Assembly (NCBI GenBank): GCA_947446575.1 | Contig: CANFHC010000005.1 | Span: 1 to 64,000 of the forward strand | DNA from: Bacteriovoracaceae bacterium | GTDB taxonomy: Bacteria > Bdellovibrionota > Bacteriovoracia > Bacteriovoracales > Bacteriovoracaceae | Reading direction: 5' to 3' | DNA length: 64,000 nucleotides | In this document: positions 18,156 to 28,877 of the stretch, piece by piece | How positions within the stretch are numbered: position 1 is the stretch's first letter | How the letters are laid out: every line of letters begins with the position of its first letter | Program-made: the position numbers and the translations under genes | The notes under the pieces: generated by a model | Databases searched by the model: none | Told to the model about the DNA's origin: nothing | What the model saw: the letters and a program-made list of their open reading frames with translations, nothing else

Positions 18156-19592
18156 ATGATGAGTACACAAAAAAGAATTCTTATTATCAACCGCGGAGAG
18201 ATCGCTGCTCGCATTGCTAAAGCATGTCGCGAGTTAGGTCACGTAGCAGTTGGTGTTTGGACAGATAATGAAGTTCAAGCAAAGCATTTAGAAGTATGTG
18301 ATGAATGGGTAAGGCTTCCAGGTTCAACGAACGCGGAAACTTATTTAAATATTCCGAACATTTTAGATGTTTGTAAAAAATATAAAATCGATGGTGTTCA
18401 TCCGGGATACGGATTTTTGTCTGAGAACACTGAGTTTTCACAAACTCTTGTTAGCAACGGAATCACTTGGATTGGGCCGCATCCAGAAGCTGTAAGAGTT
18501 ATGGGTGATAAAGCGGTATCGAAAGAATTTGCTAAGAAAGTAGGAATTCCTGTTGTTCCAGGATCGTTAGGAGCTGTAGCAACAATTGCAGAGGCAATTA
18601 AAATTGCCAATGAAATTAAATATCCTATTCTTCTAAAAGCAGTCGCTGGTGGTGGGGGACGCGGAATGCGTGTCTGTCATAATGAAGAAGATGTTCGCAA
18701 TAATTTTGAACCAGTTCAAAGAGAGGCACTTGCCGCTTTTAAAAATGGTGATTTATTAGTTGAAAAATTTATAGTTAATCCTCACCATATTGAAGTTCAG
18801 ATTTTAGCCGATAGAAAAGGAAATGTTTTCCATTTCTTCGAGAGAGAATGTTCAATTCAACGTCGACACCAAAAAATTGTTGAAGAAGCGCCATCACCAT
18901 TTATCGGTGATGACGAGGAACTTCGTCAGCGTGTTTGTAATACAGCCGTGAAATTAGCAAAAGCGATTAACTACGATTCAGCAGGAACAGTTGAGTTGAT
19001 CATGGGAGAAAATAAAGAATTTTATTTTCTTGAAATGAACACACGTATTCAAGTTGAACATCCGATCACTGAAGAAATTACTGGAATTGATTTGATTGTT
19101 TGTATGATTCAGTCAGCTTTTGGAGAAAATCTTGGAATTCCTTCGCAAGAATGGATTAAAAGAACGGGACATGCGATTGAATGTAGAATTTGTGCTGAAG
19201 ATCCCATTACAATGCTTCCAGCTCCGGGATTTGTAACTGGTTGTGAAACAAATTTCCCACAAGGAATTCGTTTCGATAATTGTTTATACAAAGGCTTAAA
19301 CGTTACTCCCGATTTCGATCCAATGGTTGGAAAGCTAGTAGCAAAGGGAATTATTCGTGAAGTAGCAGTTCGCAAAATGCGAGCAGCACTAGATGGACTT
19401 TTAATCGAAGGACTAAAAACAAATATTCCTCTTCATAAAGTAATTATGAACGAAGAAAATTTTATTAAAGGTCATTACTCAACAAACTATATCTCGACAG
19501 TAAGACCTCAAGATAAAGTTGATACTTCAATGGACTATGTAGCAGTTTATAAAAAAATTGCCGGCGTTGAAGCAAGAAGAATGGGATTCTAA
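18156..19592 (+). CDS. Biotin carboxylase subunit of the acyl-CoA carboxylase
   Basis: 478 residues. It opens ILIINRGEIAARIAKACRELG and has the ATP-grasp glycine-rich loop KAVAGGGGRGMR, the ERECSIQRRHQKIVEEAPSP block and FLEMNTRIQVEHPITEE. It carboxylates biotin using ATP and bicarbonate. It ends after the biotin-carboxylase domain, so unlike mitochondrial PccA the biotin carrier is a separate downstream gene. It begins 6 nt after the beta-subunit gene. Confidence 0.92.
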   Translation: MMSTQKRILIINRGEIAARIAKACRELGHVAVGVWTDNEVQAKHLEVCDEWVRLPGSTNAETYLNIPNILDVCKKYKIDGVHPGYGFLSENTEFSQTLVSNGITWIGPHPEAVRVMGDKAVSKEFAKKVGIPVVPGSLGAVATIAEAIKIANEIKYPILLKAVAGGGGRGMRVCHNEEDVRNNFEPVQREALAAFKNGDLLVEKFIVNPHHIEVQILADRKGNVFHFFERECSIQRRHQKIVEEAPSPFIGDDEELRQRVCNTAVKLAKAINYDSAGTVELIMGENKEFYFLEMNTRIQVEHPITEEITGIDLIVCMIQSAFGENLGIPSQEWIKRTGHAIECRICAEDPITMLPAPGFVTGCETNFPQGIRFDNCLYKGLNVTPDFDPMVGKLVAKGIIREVAVRKMRAALDGLLIEGLKTNIPLHKVIMNEENFIKGHYSTNYISTVRPQDKVDTSMDYVAVYKKIAGVEARRMGF

Positions 19593-19595
19593 TTT

Positions 19596-20108
19596 ATGAG
19601 AACATATCTAGTTGATAGCGATAAAAATGAATACATCGTTGATTTGATCAAAACTCGCAAACACTCTGCAGAGATGGTGGAGTTTGAATTCAGAACGATT
19701 AAAGATCAAAAAGAAGTAAATAAAGAGACGGTTTTCATCAGAAAATTAGCAGATCAATATTTTGCTTCTACCGATGGAATCAAGTGGAACAAGCTTGCTC
19801 GCCAAGATTCGCCTTCGTTGATGTTGAACGTTGATAAGGTTTATAAGCTTTATCACGGGTATAAACCATCAAGTTTAGGTGGGGATAATTCTGGAGGACT
19901 TTTCACTCAAATGCCAGGGAAGATCGTTAAAATCATGGCTCAAGTAGGTGATAAAGTTGAAAAAGGGCAAACACTCATCATTCTTGAAGCAATGAAAATG
20001 GAAAACGAAATTAAGGCAGGAGCTCCTGGAGTCGTGAAAGCTATTCATGTAAAGGCGGGCGATGCTCTTGAAAATGGAATCTTGATGATGGAAGTGGAAG
20101 CAGAGTAA
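19596..20108 (+). CDS. Biotin carboxyl carrier protein of the acyl-CoA carboxylase
   Basis: 170 residues. The C-terminal biotinyl domain has the motif EAMKMENEI with the biotinylated lysine at 134, preceded by MPGKIVKIMAQVGDKVEKGQ. The N-terminal 90 residues resemble the BT linker that joins carrier and subunits in propionyl-CoA carboxylases. It starts 3 nt after the biotin carboxylase gene. Together the three genes encode one complete enzyme. Confidence 0.9.
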   Translation: MRTYLVDSDKNEYIVDLIKTRKHSAEMVEFEFRTIKDQKEVNKETVFIRKLADQYFASTDGIKWNKLARQDSPSLMLNVDKVYKLYHGYKPSSLGGDNSGGLFTQMPGKIVKIMAQVGDKVEKGQTLIILEAMKMENEIKAGAPGVVKAIHVKAGDALENGILMMEVEAE

Positions 20109-20144
20109 TTAGTTTGGGTATTGCAAAGTAGAGCTTTAATAGTT

Positions 20145-20195
20145 GGCACTTGTGTTAATTGAAATAATCGTCCTCCCTTTTAAGTGCCCGTTTTT
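20145..20195 (+). terminator. Possible weak terminator after the carboxylase operon
   Basis: GGCACTT and its complement AAGTGCC are separated by about 30 nt and followed by CGTTTTTAT. The long loop makes this a weak candidate. Confidence 0.35.
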
Positions 20196-20227
20196 ATAGG
20201 TGCAATTTCTGGCTTAGTATATTCGAA

Positions 20228-20255
20228 TTGCTTATTTTGGGAAAGTACTTAGAAT
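20228..20255 (+). promoter_or_regulatory. Possible promoter of the TRAP binding-protein gene
   Basis: TTGCTT, a 16-nt spacer and TAGAAT, ending 32 nt before the ATG. A TAGGAG Shine-Dalgarno follows. Judged by resemblance to the sigma-70 consensus only. Confidence 0.4.
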
Positions 20256-20287
20256 AATGTAAGATGATAGATGCTTAGGAGTCCTAA

Positions 20288-21325
20288 ATGAAGCTGCGTA
20301 TTTTTGCAATCACGTTTTTGATGATATTTACTCAAGCCTTTGCTGCCGGAAAATCTACAACATCACCTACTCCTAAATATAAATTCAAATGGGTTTTAGC
20401 ACATGAGCCGGTAGAATTGTTTATTGCTGCTGCAAAAAGTTTTGCAGATGAAGTTTCTCAGCAGAGTAATGGTGAAATCAATGTTGAAATTTTAACACTC
20501 ACTGAATATTCTAAAAAATATAAACAAGGAAAACTTTTTTCACCATCAGAGGTTGCTCAACTAGTTAGAAGTGGCGAAATCGAAATGAGCCAGACCTATA
20601 CTACGACACTTGGTAGATCTTTTACTCCGCTATATGTTTTAGATCTTCCATTTTTATTTAGAGATCATTCTCACGCTACGAATGTGCTTGATGGAAAAAT
20701 TGGCAAAAATCTTTTAGAAGGCCTCAGTCTTTCTGATATAAAGGGGCTGGCTTTCACATATAGTGGTGGGTTCAGAATCCTTCCAGGTAGAAAAGCAATT
20801 GCTAATGTTGAAGATTTCAAAGGTCTTAAAGTATCAACAACGACAAGTCCTGTAGCGAGTGATATCTTTACAACTCTTGGAGCATATCCAACGACAGGCT
20901 CTCCTTATTCTGAATTTTCTGGAATCTTCTTAGATAAGAATATGGATTTGGCAGAATTAACGTATGCGAGATACACGTCCATACAAAAATCATTTTCTGC
21001 AAACGATATTAAGTTTGTAAATGAAACGAATCATAGTTTATTTTTAACCGCTATTATTATGAACCAAGGACTTTGGAATAAAATGACGGATGCTCAAAAA
21101 GCTATAATTCAACATGCGGCTAACTCTGCAGCTACTCTAGAGAGAACTCAATCCATTGAAGCAAATGAGAAATCAAGCGCTATTCTTCAAAGCACAGGAT
21201 TTAAAATTGTTAAAATGAAAGACAATGAAGTGGAAAAACTTAAAAATGCACTTAAGCCAGTCTATGAAAAATATAACAGACTTTTAGGTAAGGATTTAAT
21301 TCAGTCGATTATTGATCAACAATAA
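20288..21325 (+). CDS. TRAP-type solute-binding protein (DctP family)
   Basis: 345 residues with a cleavable signal peptide (MKLRIFAITFLMIFTQAFA). The DctP fold is suggested by FADEVSQQSNGEINVEI early on, the LYVLDLPFLF segment, FKGLKVSTTTSPV and the AELTYARY region. It would bind a carboxylate-type ligand in the periplasm for a TRAP transporter. No DctQ or DctM membrane gene is next to it, so its transporter must be elsewhere or it has another role. It converges with the MeaB gene, with only 2 nt between stop codons. Confidence 0.82.
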   Translation: MKLRIFAITFLMIFTQAFAAGKSTTSPTPKYKFKWVLAHEPVELFIAAAKSFADEVSQQSNGEINVEILTLTEYSKKYKQGKLFSPSEVAQLVRSGEIEMSQTYTTTLGRSFTPLYVLDLPFLFRDHSHATNVLDGKIGKNLLEGLSLSDIKGLAFTYSGGFRILPGRKAIANVEDFKGLKVSTTTSPVASDIFTTLGAYPTTGSPYSEFSGIFLDKNMDLAELTYARYTSIQKSFSANDIKFVNETNHSLFLTAIIMNQGLWNKMTDAQKAIIQHAANSAATLERTQSIEANEKSSAILQSTGFKIVKMKDNEVEKLKNALKPVYEKYNRLLGKDLIQSIIDQQ

Positions 21326-21327
21326 GT

Positions 21328-22299
21328 TTAATTAATTTTTATTTTAATAATAGAAAGAGCAATTTCACGAGCAGCTTCAATAGGTGTTATCTTCTGAGAT
21401 GTGATTAGTTCTTTTAATTCATTAAAACGTTGATTTGTTTTATGATCAGAATGAATTTTTTGAATGATAATTTCTTTTATCAGTGAATTAAACCAGTTAA
21501 TATTTTGCTTTTGTCGCTCACTTTCCCATTGAAGATTTTGCAGTGAAAGACTCTTGTAATGAAAAAGCATAGTATAAAGTTCATCCAAAGTTTCATGACT
21601 TAATGATGAATTGGTGAGGACTTCTGTTTTCCAGAAATTAGAATGTGCCGTTATTTGAAGAGCTGATTGATACTGGGCCTGTGTTTGTTTTGCAAGATTC
21701 AGGTTATCACCATCGGCCTTATTGATAATTATTGAGTCAGCAAGTTCTAGTATACCTTTTTTGATCCCCTGTAGCTCATCTCCACCGCTTGGTAAAATCA
21801 TAAGCATAAAAAAGTCAACCATGTTGGCAACTTCATATTCTGATTGTCCAACTCCTACAGTTTCTACAATAATAAAATCAAATCCAGCAGCTTCACATAA
21901 CAAAATAGCTTCTCTGGTTTTCTGAGCGACCCCTCCAAGGGCTCCGCTTGTAGGAGTTGGGCGAATGAAGGCATTAGGCTCATTCGCTAATTTTTCCATT
22001 CTTGTCTTATCACCAAGTATACTGCCGCCAGAAGTTGGTGAGCTCGGGTCTATAGCAAGAACAGCGACTTTATGATTTTTTGAAATAAGATATTGTCCAA
22101 AACTTTCAATAAGGGTTGATTTACCAACCCCTGGAGAGCCAGTCACACCAAGACGGAAACTATTCTTGCCACAATTTAAAATTTTTTTTAAAAGTTCTTG
22201 TGACAGAACCTGATCTTCTTCTTTGGAAGATTCTACTAGAGTGATTGCCTTTGCTAGTGATCGTCGATCACCAGATTTTAGTTTTTCAACATCAATCAT
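21328..22299 (-). CDS. meaB: Methylmalonyl-CoA mutase-associated GTPase MeaB (ArgK family)
   Basis: 323 residues. P-loop [10 protein letters not shown], the switch segment [20 protein letters not shown], the [13 protein letters not shown] motif and IINKADGDN (NKxD) define the G3E-family MeaB/MMAA proteins. It loads and protects the B12 cofactor of methylmalonyl-CoA mutase. It overlaps the mutase stop codon by 4 nt (ATGA), so the two are translated together. Confidence 0.95.
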   Translation of the reverse strand: MIDVEKLKSGDRRSLAKAITLVESSKEEDQVLSQELLKKILNCGKNSFRLGVTGSPGVGKSTLIESFGQYLISKNHKVAVLAIDPSSPTSGGSILGDKTRMEKLANEPNAFIRPTPTSGALGGVAQKTREAILLCEAAGFDFIIVETVGVGQSEYEVANMVDFFMLMILPSGGDELQGIKKGILELADSIIINKADGDNLNLAKQTQAQYQSALQITAHSNFWKTEVLTNSSLSHETLDELYTMLFHYKSLSLQNLQWESERQKQNINWFNSLIKEIIIQKIHSDHKTNQRFNELKELITSQKITPIEAAREIALSIIKIKIN

Positions 22300-24449
22300 T
22301 TTAAATTTTCCTCTATAGCATCGATAACTTCTTTAGCAGAATGAGAAATGGGAGTTCCGGGACCAAATATTCCTTTTACACCGGCCTTTCTTAATAAAGG
22401 GTAATCTTGTTTGGGAATAACTCCACCACAAACTACAATAATGTCTTCAGCGCCCAGATTTTTTAATTCTGAAATTAAATCTGGAATTAGTGTTTTGTGA
22501 CCTGCAGCCTGTGAGGAAACACCTACAACATGTACATCGTTTTCAAGAGCTTGTTTTGCTACTTCTTTAGGGGTAGAAAATAATGGAGCTAGATCTATAT
22601 CAAAGCCAAGATCAGCAAAAGAAGTAGCAATTACTTTAGCTCCTCTGTCGTGTCCATCTTGTCCCATTTTTGCAACTAGCATCCTTGGTCTTCTTCCATG
22701 TCTTTCTATAAAAGATTTTATTTGATCTTGAATCATTTTCCATCCTTCGTCATTTTCAAATGAGAATCCATAAACACCAGAGACTGTCTGTGTAGTAGCA
22801 TTATATCGTCCCCAAATTTTCTCTAAAGCATAAGTAATTTCACCAACACTTGCACGTGCGCGCGCCGCTTTAATAGCTAAATCTAATCCATTTCCGTTAC
22901 CAGAACGCGCGTATTCACTCAGAGCTTCGAGTGCCATCATTACGGACTCATTGTCACGGTTTGAACGAAGTTGATCGAGTCTCTTTAATTGTGACTCGCG
23001 TACTTTATTATTATCTATTTCTAAAATATCAACTTGATCTTCACTTTTAAGTTTATATTTATTAACACCAACAATGACATCTAAGCCTTTGTCGATACGA
23101 GCTTGTTTTGAAGCAGCTGATCTCTCAATGTTAAGCTTTGGTATTCCTGTTTCAATGGCCTTGGCCATTCCGCCCTGCTTTTCGATATCAATAATAATTT
23201 CCCAAGCTTTGTTGGCCATATCTTGAGTGAGCGATTCCATCATGTATGAACCACCCCATGGATCGACAACTTTTGTGATTTGCGTTTCTTCTTGAATTAC
23301 TATTTGTGTGTTACGGGCAATCCTTGCTGAAAATTCAGTTGGCAGAGCAATTGCTTCATCAAATGCATTCGTATGAAGAGATTGCGTTCCTCCAAAAATA
23401 GCAGCCATTGCTTCAATCGTTGTTCTAATGACATTGTTATATGGATCTTGCTCTGTAAGAGACCAGCCTGAAGTTTGGCAATGAGTTCGCAATATTTTTG
23501 AATTAATGTCGGTAGGGTTATATTGGGTAACAATTCTATCCCACAAAAGTCTAGCAGCACGTAGTTTCGCAATTTCCATATAAAAATTCATTCCAATTCC
23601 AAAGAAGAATGAAAGCCTTGGCGCGAAATCGTCAATATTCAATCCAGATTCAATGGCAGTATTAATATACTCTTTTCCATCTGCTAAAGTGTATGCCAGC
23701 TCTAAAACGGCATCGGCCCCGGCTTCTTGCATATGGTACCCAGAAATACTTATAGAATTAAATTTGGGCATATACTTGGAAGTATATCCAAAAATATCGG
23801 CGATAATTCGCATAGAGGGTTTGGGTGGATAAATATAGGTGTTTCTCACCATAAATTCTTTTAAAATATCATTTTGAATAGTTCCAGAAAGTTTATCTGG
23901 AGTCACACCTTGTTCTTCAGCAGCAACAATGTAATTCGCAAGAATTGGCAAAACAGCGCCATTCATTGTCATAGATACTGAAACTTTATCAAGTGGAATT
24001 TCATCAAAAAGAATTTTCATATCTTCAACAGAATCGATTGCCACACCGGCTTTTCCAACGTCACCAGAGACTCTAGGGTGGTCCGAATCGTAGCCTCTAT
24101 GAGTAGCAAGATCAAAAGCAACTGAGACTCCTTGACCACCAGCGGCCAGGGCTTTTCGATAAAATGCATTTGAATCTTCTGCAGTTGAAAATCCAGCATA
24201 TTGTCTGATCGTCCAAGGTCTACCGGCATACATTGTAGCTTTAGGACCGCGAATGAAAGGAGAGAAGCCAGGCATTGTGTTTGTAAACTCTAAATTTTGA
24301 ATATCCTCAACAGTATATAGAGGTTTAACATCAATTCCCTCTGGGCTCTTCCAAGTTAAATCATCTAATTTTTTGCCCTTTGACTCCTTAGAAGCTAATT
24401 GTTTCCAGTCTGACAAAGTTGCTTGTTTAGGTTCGTAACTATTACCCAT
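22296..24449 (-). CDS. Methylmalonyl-CoA mutase, single-chain
   Basis: 717 residues. The substrate barrel shows [20 protein letters not shown] and [15 protein letters not shown]. The C-terminal B12 domain has [13 protein letters not shown], the DxHxxG cobalt-ligand motif, followed by [12 protein letters not shown] and CGGVIP. It converts methylmalonyl-CoA to succinyl-CoA. Full length for the large (MutB/ScpA-type) chain, and no small subunit gene is adjacent, so it probably works as a homodimer. Together with the carboxylase operon it forms the propionate route; the epimerase gene is not in the window. Confidence 0.95.
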   Translation of the reverse strand: MGNSYEPKQATLSDWKQLASKESKGKKLDDLTWKSPEGIDVKPLYTVEDIQNLEFTNTMPGFSPFIRGPKATMYAGRPWTIRQYAGFSTAEDSNAFYRKALAAGGQGVSVAFDLATHRGYDSDHPRVSGDVGKAGVAIDSVEDMKILFDEIPLDKVSVSMTMNGAVLPILANYIVAAEEQGVTPDKLSGTIQNDILKEFMVRNTYIYPPKPSMRIIADIFGYTSKYMPKFNSISISGYHMQEAGADAVLELAYTLADGKEYINTAIESGLNIDDFAPRLSFFFGIGMNFYMEIAKLRAARLLWDRIVTQYNPTDINSKILRTHCQTSGWSLTEQDPYNNVIRTTIEAMAAIFGGTQSLHTNAFDEAIALPTEFSARIARNTQIVIQEETQITKVVDPWGGSYMMESLTQDMANKAWEIIIDIEKQGGMAKAIETGIPKLNIERSAASKQARIDKGLDVIVGVNKYKLKSEDQVDILEIDNNKVRESQLKRLDQLRSNRDNESVMMALEALSEYARSGNGNGLDLAIKAARARASVGEITYALEKIWGRYNATTQTVSGVYGFSFENDEGWKMIQDQIKSFIERHGRRPRMLVAKMGQDGHDRGAKVIATSFADLGFDIDLAPLFSTPKEVAKQALENDVHVVGVSSQAAGHKTLIPDLISELKNLGAEDIIVVCGGVIPKQDYPLLRKAGVKGIFGPGTPISHSAKEVIDAIEENLK

Positions 24450-24561
24450 GGTGCATTTCCTTAAATGAGAGGAATTTCTTTCCTAGATTTTAGTAGCTAA
24501 TGAGAATGAAGTAAAATGTAACATGATCGAGATTTTTATTTCGGTCAATGGAGGAATTTTT

Positions 24562-25098
24562 ATGACTCAAAATATGAAACTTGTATTAGAAAATAGCTTG
24601 CAAGTCTTTTTCTTTGACCATCTTCAGGAAGTCAATAAAAAATTACTTAATCCCTTAAGCCAAGAAACCATTTTTTACTCTAGTATTGTCATGGATAATT
24701 TCGGTGAATCCTCAAAGTTATTTGAGCAAGTTGATAACCGAGTGCGTGAAAAAATTCTTGGTATAAAACTTATGGAGTCATCTCAACTTCCTAGAGAAAA
24801 GCAAAAAAAAGCATTAAAAGACATTGCGGAAACTTCTCTATTTATATGTGGGTATTTTGCGGATTCGCTTAACAGAAAAATAGTCGACGTGAGATATTAT
24901 GAAGACCTCGGCAAAATAGCTTACACAAGATTAAATAATTATTCTTCAGAAGTTTACGATGTTCCCTCATTTTATAAAATGATGGCAAATAATTTTAGCC
25001 ATGTAACTTTTCTAATGAACTTAGTATCGAAAAAATATTCGGCGGAGAGTGACCCCGCCTTACCTTGGTTGATCTTGCAAGATAGAAAAATCTCTTAA
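24562..25098 (+). CDS. Conserved-looking protein of unknown function
   Basis: 178 residues, largely helical, no signal peptide and no membrane segment. No domain was recognised. The ATG chosen follows GGAGGAATTTTT; an earlier in-frame ATG has no such site. The gene is divergent from the mutase operon and its end overlaps the convergent M16 peptidase gene by 4 nt. Confidence 0.65.
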   Translation: MTQNMKLVLENSLQVFFFDHLQEVNKKLLNPLSQETIFYSSIVMDNFGESSKLFEQVDNRVREKILGIKLMESSQLPREKQKKALKDIAETSLFICGYFADSLNRKIVDVRYYEDLGKIAYTRLNNYSSEVYDVPSFYKMMANNFSHVTFLMNLVSKKYSAESDPALPWLILQDRKIS

Positions 25099-27665
25099 GA
25101 ATTTCCTTCTCGTCCTACTACAATAGTATTCCATTTTTTAGAAAGTACTTTTCTAATATTTTTTTGGAAATCAGTATATTTTAGATCTTCTATTTCTTTA
25201 TTACCCATATAGTAAAAATCTAAACCTTGTGATTGTAAAACAGGGACAGAGTAAATCGAGGCAAAATCTTCATTGGTTTGAACATTGATTAAGTTTTGGC
25301 CTTTAATCATTGTTTTAATTCTGTTGAAATCTTCTTCTGGAAGACCGTTATCTCTAATGTTAGCTATGAGATCTTTAATGGCAGCGATGGCAGGTTTCAC
25401 TTTATCAAATCCCGATGCCATGTAGATTCCAAAGTATCCGCCTTCTATCGCCGAGAAATGAACTGGCTGAGCAGAGTAACATAGACCAAGTCGATCGCGA
25501 ACTTCAACAAATAGGACAGATGATTGACCAGAAAGATGAGAACTTAACATTTTGAGATAAAGATTTTCAGGGGATCCCAATTTTCCGCAAGGGATACCGT
25601 AAAAAATTTGTGTTTGCTCTCGATTAAAAGAAATGAATTTATCTACACCTATGACCGGTTTAAATTTTTTAAATTTCAACGGCACGGATTTTCGAGGAGC
25701 AAGACTATCAAAAAGTGGTTGAAGGGTGGGCATAATTTCTTCAAGATCAGCATCACCACAATAGGTAATTAGAATCTCCTGGTTCTTTATATTTTTTTTA
25801 TGAATATCAGAAAGATTTTTTTGGGTTATAGCCTTAATCGATTTCTCAGTGCCAACTGGATTCAAAGAATATGGATGATTGCTAAAAAAAAGTTCTTGAG
25901 CCTGCTTAAAGCATTGTTTTACAGGATCTTCTTTTTGATTTACCAACACTCTTAAGGAGAGCTGCTTTTCATGATTTAAAAATTTTAATGGCATATCTGG
26001 AGCAATCAGAGCTCCAGAGAAATGGGGGAACAAGTCTTGTAGATTATCGCTCAGTCCATGCATTAATAAACCATAAGCATTTTTACCCGAGAATCCGGAA
26101 ATACTTGAAGATTTTTCTTCCAATGCTTTTTTAATTTTATCATAACTTATTTTATGATGCCCTTTCGTGAGCATTGAACTCAGTAAGTGAGAAGCGCCGT
26201 TATTCTTTATACTTTCCTCGGTTAACCCCCCTCGCAAATATGCCTGAAGCACAAAAGTAGGTGTCATGGTATTTTGGCGATAAATGAAAGATACTCCAGG
26301 CTTAACTTTTATTAATTGTACTTGTTGATCAAACTTAGAATTTTCAATTTTCAATTTTGTTTTAATCCCAGCAGTAAGTGATTTTTTTAAGCTTTTAAGT
26401 TGGCCCTGGAAATTTACAATTTCTTTTTTACATTTCACAAGATCGGCTTCTTTAGGCAATTGCATACTGATGTGGATATCTTTAGAAAATATATTACGAA
26501 GGGCAATGTTGACATGTTTAGGACTGGTCGACTTAATTCGGTCGATAAATTCTTCTTCACATTTAACGTCCCCGTTTTGAGCATAGCTGTGACCAAGGGA
26601 AAAAGAAAAAGATTCAATTGATTCCATTTCATAGATTTTTGAAGAGAGATATTGATTCTTTATTTTTTGAACTTCATCATTGTCTAATCCCTTTTCAAGT
26701 GCGAATTCGATAGTAGCAATAAATTTTTTAAGTAGTTCTCCTAGGTTTTTATGAGGGAAAACTAATCTGATAAAATGAGCACCACCCTTTGTCATAAACA
26801 TCGTTGATGCGGAAGCCACATTGGCTAATGTTTTTTCTAAAACCAGTGCATTGTAGAGTCTAGATGTTTCTCCAAATCCCAAACAATTTACTGCTAAATC
26901 TTCTCCGGCAGCTTCTTTATCAGAGTATTGAGGAGCCTTTATGATCATTGTAAGAGTGGCCATTCCAACTTCTTTTTGATGAATATCTAAAGTTGGGTGC
27001 TCTTTTAATTCAAATTCAGGAAACGAACTCACGGGTCCTTTGGGAAGTGAATATTTTTCTATTGTGCTAATGTGGCTTTCTTTTTCAGAAATGTCTCCAG
27101 CAACTATTAAAAGTGCATTCGAGAGATTGTAAAAATTATTTCTAAAGGAATGTAATTGCTTTTGCGAGAAGTTTTTTATCGTATCTTCACGTCCAAGAAT
27201 TTGATGAGAATAACTTCCTTTGAATGCCGAAGCTTGTAGCTTGGCAAATGCAAATTGGCTAGGGCTATCAATTGATCTTCTAAATTCTTCAAATACAACA
27301 TCTCGCTCTGGAAGGAGATCTTCTTGCTTGAACAAAGGATTCGCTACCATGTCCATTAGTATATTTATTGAATCTTGTAATTTTGTATTTGGTGTATTGA
27401 TGTAGTAGCAAGTGTAATCAAACGAAGTAAAAGCGTTGATCTCACCACCGAATGTTTCAACTTCATGAGCGATCTTTGCGCCGGGACGAGTATCGGTCCC
27501 TTTAAAAAACATGTGCTCTAAAAAATGGGCGATTCCCTCATGATCTTCTTTTTCAAGTGCACTTCCGGCCCTGAACCATATTTGTACAGTCGCAGCAGTT
27601 GATCCAGGAGAGTGGACAAAAAGCGTCTTTAAGTTGTTTTTTAAGCTGAGTAATTCATATTGCAT
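25095..27665 (-). CDS. M16 family zinc metallopeptidase, two-domain (pitrilysin/PqqL-like)
   Basis: 856 residues. The inverted zinc motif HFLEH lies at 47-51 (HxxEH), with a downstream glutamate in VFEEFRRSI expected as third ligand. The second half is the inactive M16 domain with the RDRLGLCYSAQP segment that helps bind substrate. Such enzymes clip peptides held in a closed chamber. No signal peptide is seen, so it is probably cytoplasmic. The ATG with AAGGA 8 nt upstream is preferred over an ATG 17 codons earlier. It lies about 1.3 kb from the peptide-modification locus with hemW between; a role in leader removal is possible but unsupported. Confidence 0.9.
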   Translation of the reverse strand: MQYELLSLKNNLKTLFVHSPGSTAATVQIWFRAGSALEKEDHEGIAHFLEHMFFKGTDTRPGAKIAHEVETFGGEINAFTSFDYTCYYINTPNTKLQDSINILMDMVANPLFKQEDLLPERDVVFEEFRRSIDSPSQFAFAKLQASAFKGSYSHQILGREDTIKNFSQKQLHSFRNNFYNLSNALLIVAGDISEKESHISTIEKYSLPKGPVSSFPEFELKEHPTLDIHQKEVGMATLTMIIKAPQYSDKEAAGEDLAVNCLGFGETSRLYNALVLEKTLANVASASTMFMTKGGAHFIRLVFPHKNLGELLKKFIATIEFALEKGLDNDEVQKIKNQYLSSKIYEMESIESFSFSLGHSYAQNGDVKCEEEFIDRIKSTSPKHVNIALRNIFSKDIHISMQLPKEADLVKCKKEIVNFQGQLKSLKKSLTAGIKTKLKIENSKFDQQVQLIKVKPGVSFIYRQNTMTPTFVLQAYLRGGLTEESIKNNGASHLLSSMLTKGHHKISYDKIKKALEEKSSSISGFSGKNAYGLLMHGLSDNLQDLFPHFSGALIAPDMPLKFLNHEKQLSLRVLVNQKEDPVKQCFKQAQELFFSNHPYSLNPVGTEKSIKAITQKNLSDIHKKNIKNQEILITYCGDADLEEIMPTLQPLFDSLAPRKSVPLKFKKFKPVIGVDKFISFNREQTQIFYGIPCGKLGSPENLYLKMLSSHLSGQSSVLFVEVRDRLGLCYSAQPVHFSAIEGGYFGIYMASGFDKVKPAIAAIKDLIANIRDNGLPEEDFNRIKTMIKGQNLINVQTNEDFASIYSVPVLQSQGLDFYYMGNKEIEDLKYTDFQKNIRKVLSKKWNTIVVGREGNS

Positions 27666-27770
27666 TTTGTAGTTCCTTAATTTTTTAATGAGATTGAACC
27701 AGTTGATTATAACCAATAATCTTAGCCATTACCTAATAGAATTTCTCTATAACCTGAAGTAAGTTTAAGC

Positions 27771-28877
27771 ATGAGAAAAATTGATTCACTTTACCTCCAC
27801 TTCCCTTTCTGTGCCCATCTTTGCAATTATTGTGATTTTTATAAGAAAATCCCAGAGAATAAAGCACAAGATTACGAAAATTTTCATCGTTATTTACAAG
27901 GTGCATTTGATGAACATGAAAAACTGAGGAAAGTGAACGGTTATTCTTGGGCCCCACTAAAAACCCTTTACATTGGCGGTGGTACTCCATCTTTATGGGG
28001 AATAGAAGGAGCTAGATTTTTAAAAAATTTTTTGAAAGACAATGCACTTTCACTTGCTCCAGATTGTGAATTTACACTAGAAGTTAATCCCGGAGCTTGG
28101 GACGAGTATACCTTAAGTGAATGGGAAAAAATTGGTGTAAACCGATATTCACTCGGTATCCAATCCCTGGATGGCACATTAAGTAAATATCTCGACAGAG
28201 TCCATAGTATCGAAGATGTCTATGCAACATTGGAATTTTTTTACCGGAAAAAAGTAAATTTCTCAGTCGATTTCATGCTAGGATTACCTTTTTCGAAAGA
28301 ACTTAGCCGAGATGTCATTAATGAACTTGAGCGCGCCCTTAAATTTAACCCCTCGCATTTTAGTGTCTATATTTTAACCGTAAAAAATAATTATACTCAT
28401 TATAAGCAATTACCAGCCGAAGAGTGGATTGAAAAAGAATATTTATCTGTGGCCCATTTTCTTAAAGAAAAAGGATTTCGGCATTATGAGGTTTCTAATT
28501 TTGCACTTCCCAACAAAGAATCTCGTCACAATTTAAATTATTGGAAATCAAAAACAGTTGCAGGCTTAGGACCGTCTGCAACAGGATTTTTTGCAGAAGA
28601 GAAGTTGCGTTATAAGTGGAAGACGAATTCACCCGTTATGGAGCTAGAAAATTTATTAGATACAGAATTTCATTTAGAAAAAGTCTATATGGCCCTAAGG
28701 TCTTTTATCGGGATCGATTTGGATTCATTTTTACCAGAGAAAAATGTTTTTAAGAAATGGGAAAAAATGGGATGGGCAGCTATTGAGCAAGATCGCTATT
28801 TAACTTTAACGAGTCATGGTTATTTAATTCTCGACACTTTAATAAATGAACTTTTTACTTTAAAACTCATAAAATAA
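27771..28877 (+). CDS. hemW: HemW-like radical SAM haem chaperone
   Basis: 368 residues. Radical SAM cluster motif at HFPFCAHLCNYCDFYK (CxxxCxxC then F/Y), a glycine-rich YIGGGTPS, and the ISLGIQSLD-type block RYSLGIQSLDGTLS. The C-terminal HemN-like domain is present. These proteins are often mis-named coproporphyrinogen oxidase; HemW binds and delivers haem. Divergent from the peptidase gene. Confidence 0.88.
   Translation: MRKIDSLYLHFPFCAHLCNYCDFYKKIPENKAQDYENFHRYLQGAFDEHEKLRKVNGYSWAPLKTLYIGGGTPSLWGIEGARFLKNFLKDNALSLAPDCEFTLEVNPGAWDEYTLSEWEKIGVNRYSLGIQSLDGTLSKYLDRVHSIEDVYATLEFFYRKKVNFSVDFMLGLPFSKELSRDVINELERALKFNPSHFSVYILTVKNNYTHYKQLPAEEWIEKEYLSVAHFLKEKGFRHYEVSNFALPNKESRHNLNYWKSKTVAGLGPSATGFFAEEKLRYKWKTNSPVMELENLLDTEFHLEKVYMALRSFIGIDLDSFLPEKNVFKKWEKMGWAAIEQDRYLTLTSHGYLILDTLINELFTLKLIK

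Noticed and set aside
20143-20159. Possible -24/-12 sigma-54 promoter (TTGGCAC...)
   Set aside because: The -12 element lacks the essential GC pair: TTAAT is found where TTGCT is expected.
25095-27665. M16 peptidase as leader peptidase of the peptide locus
   Set aside because: It is separated by hemW, runs the other way and is a general two-domain M16 enzyme; nothing ties it to the peptide operon.
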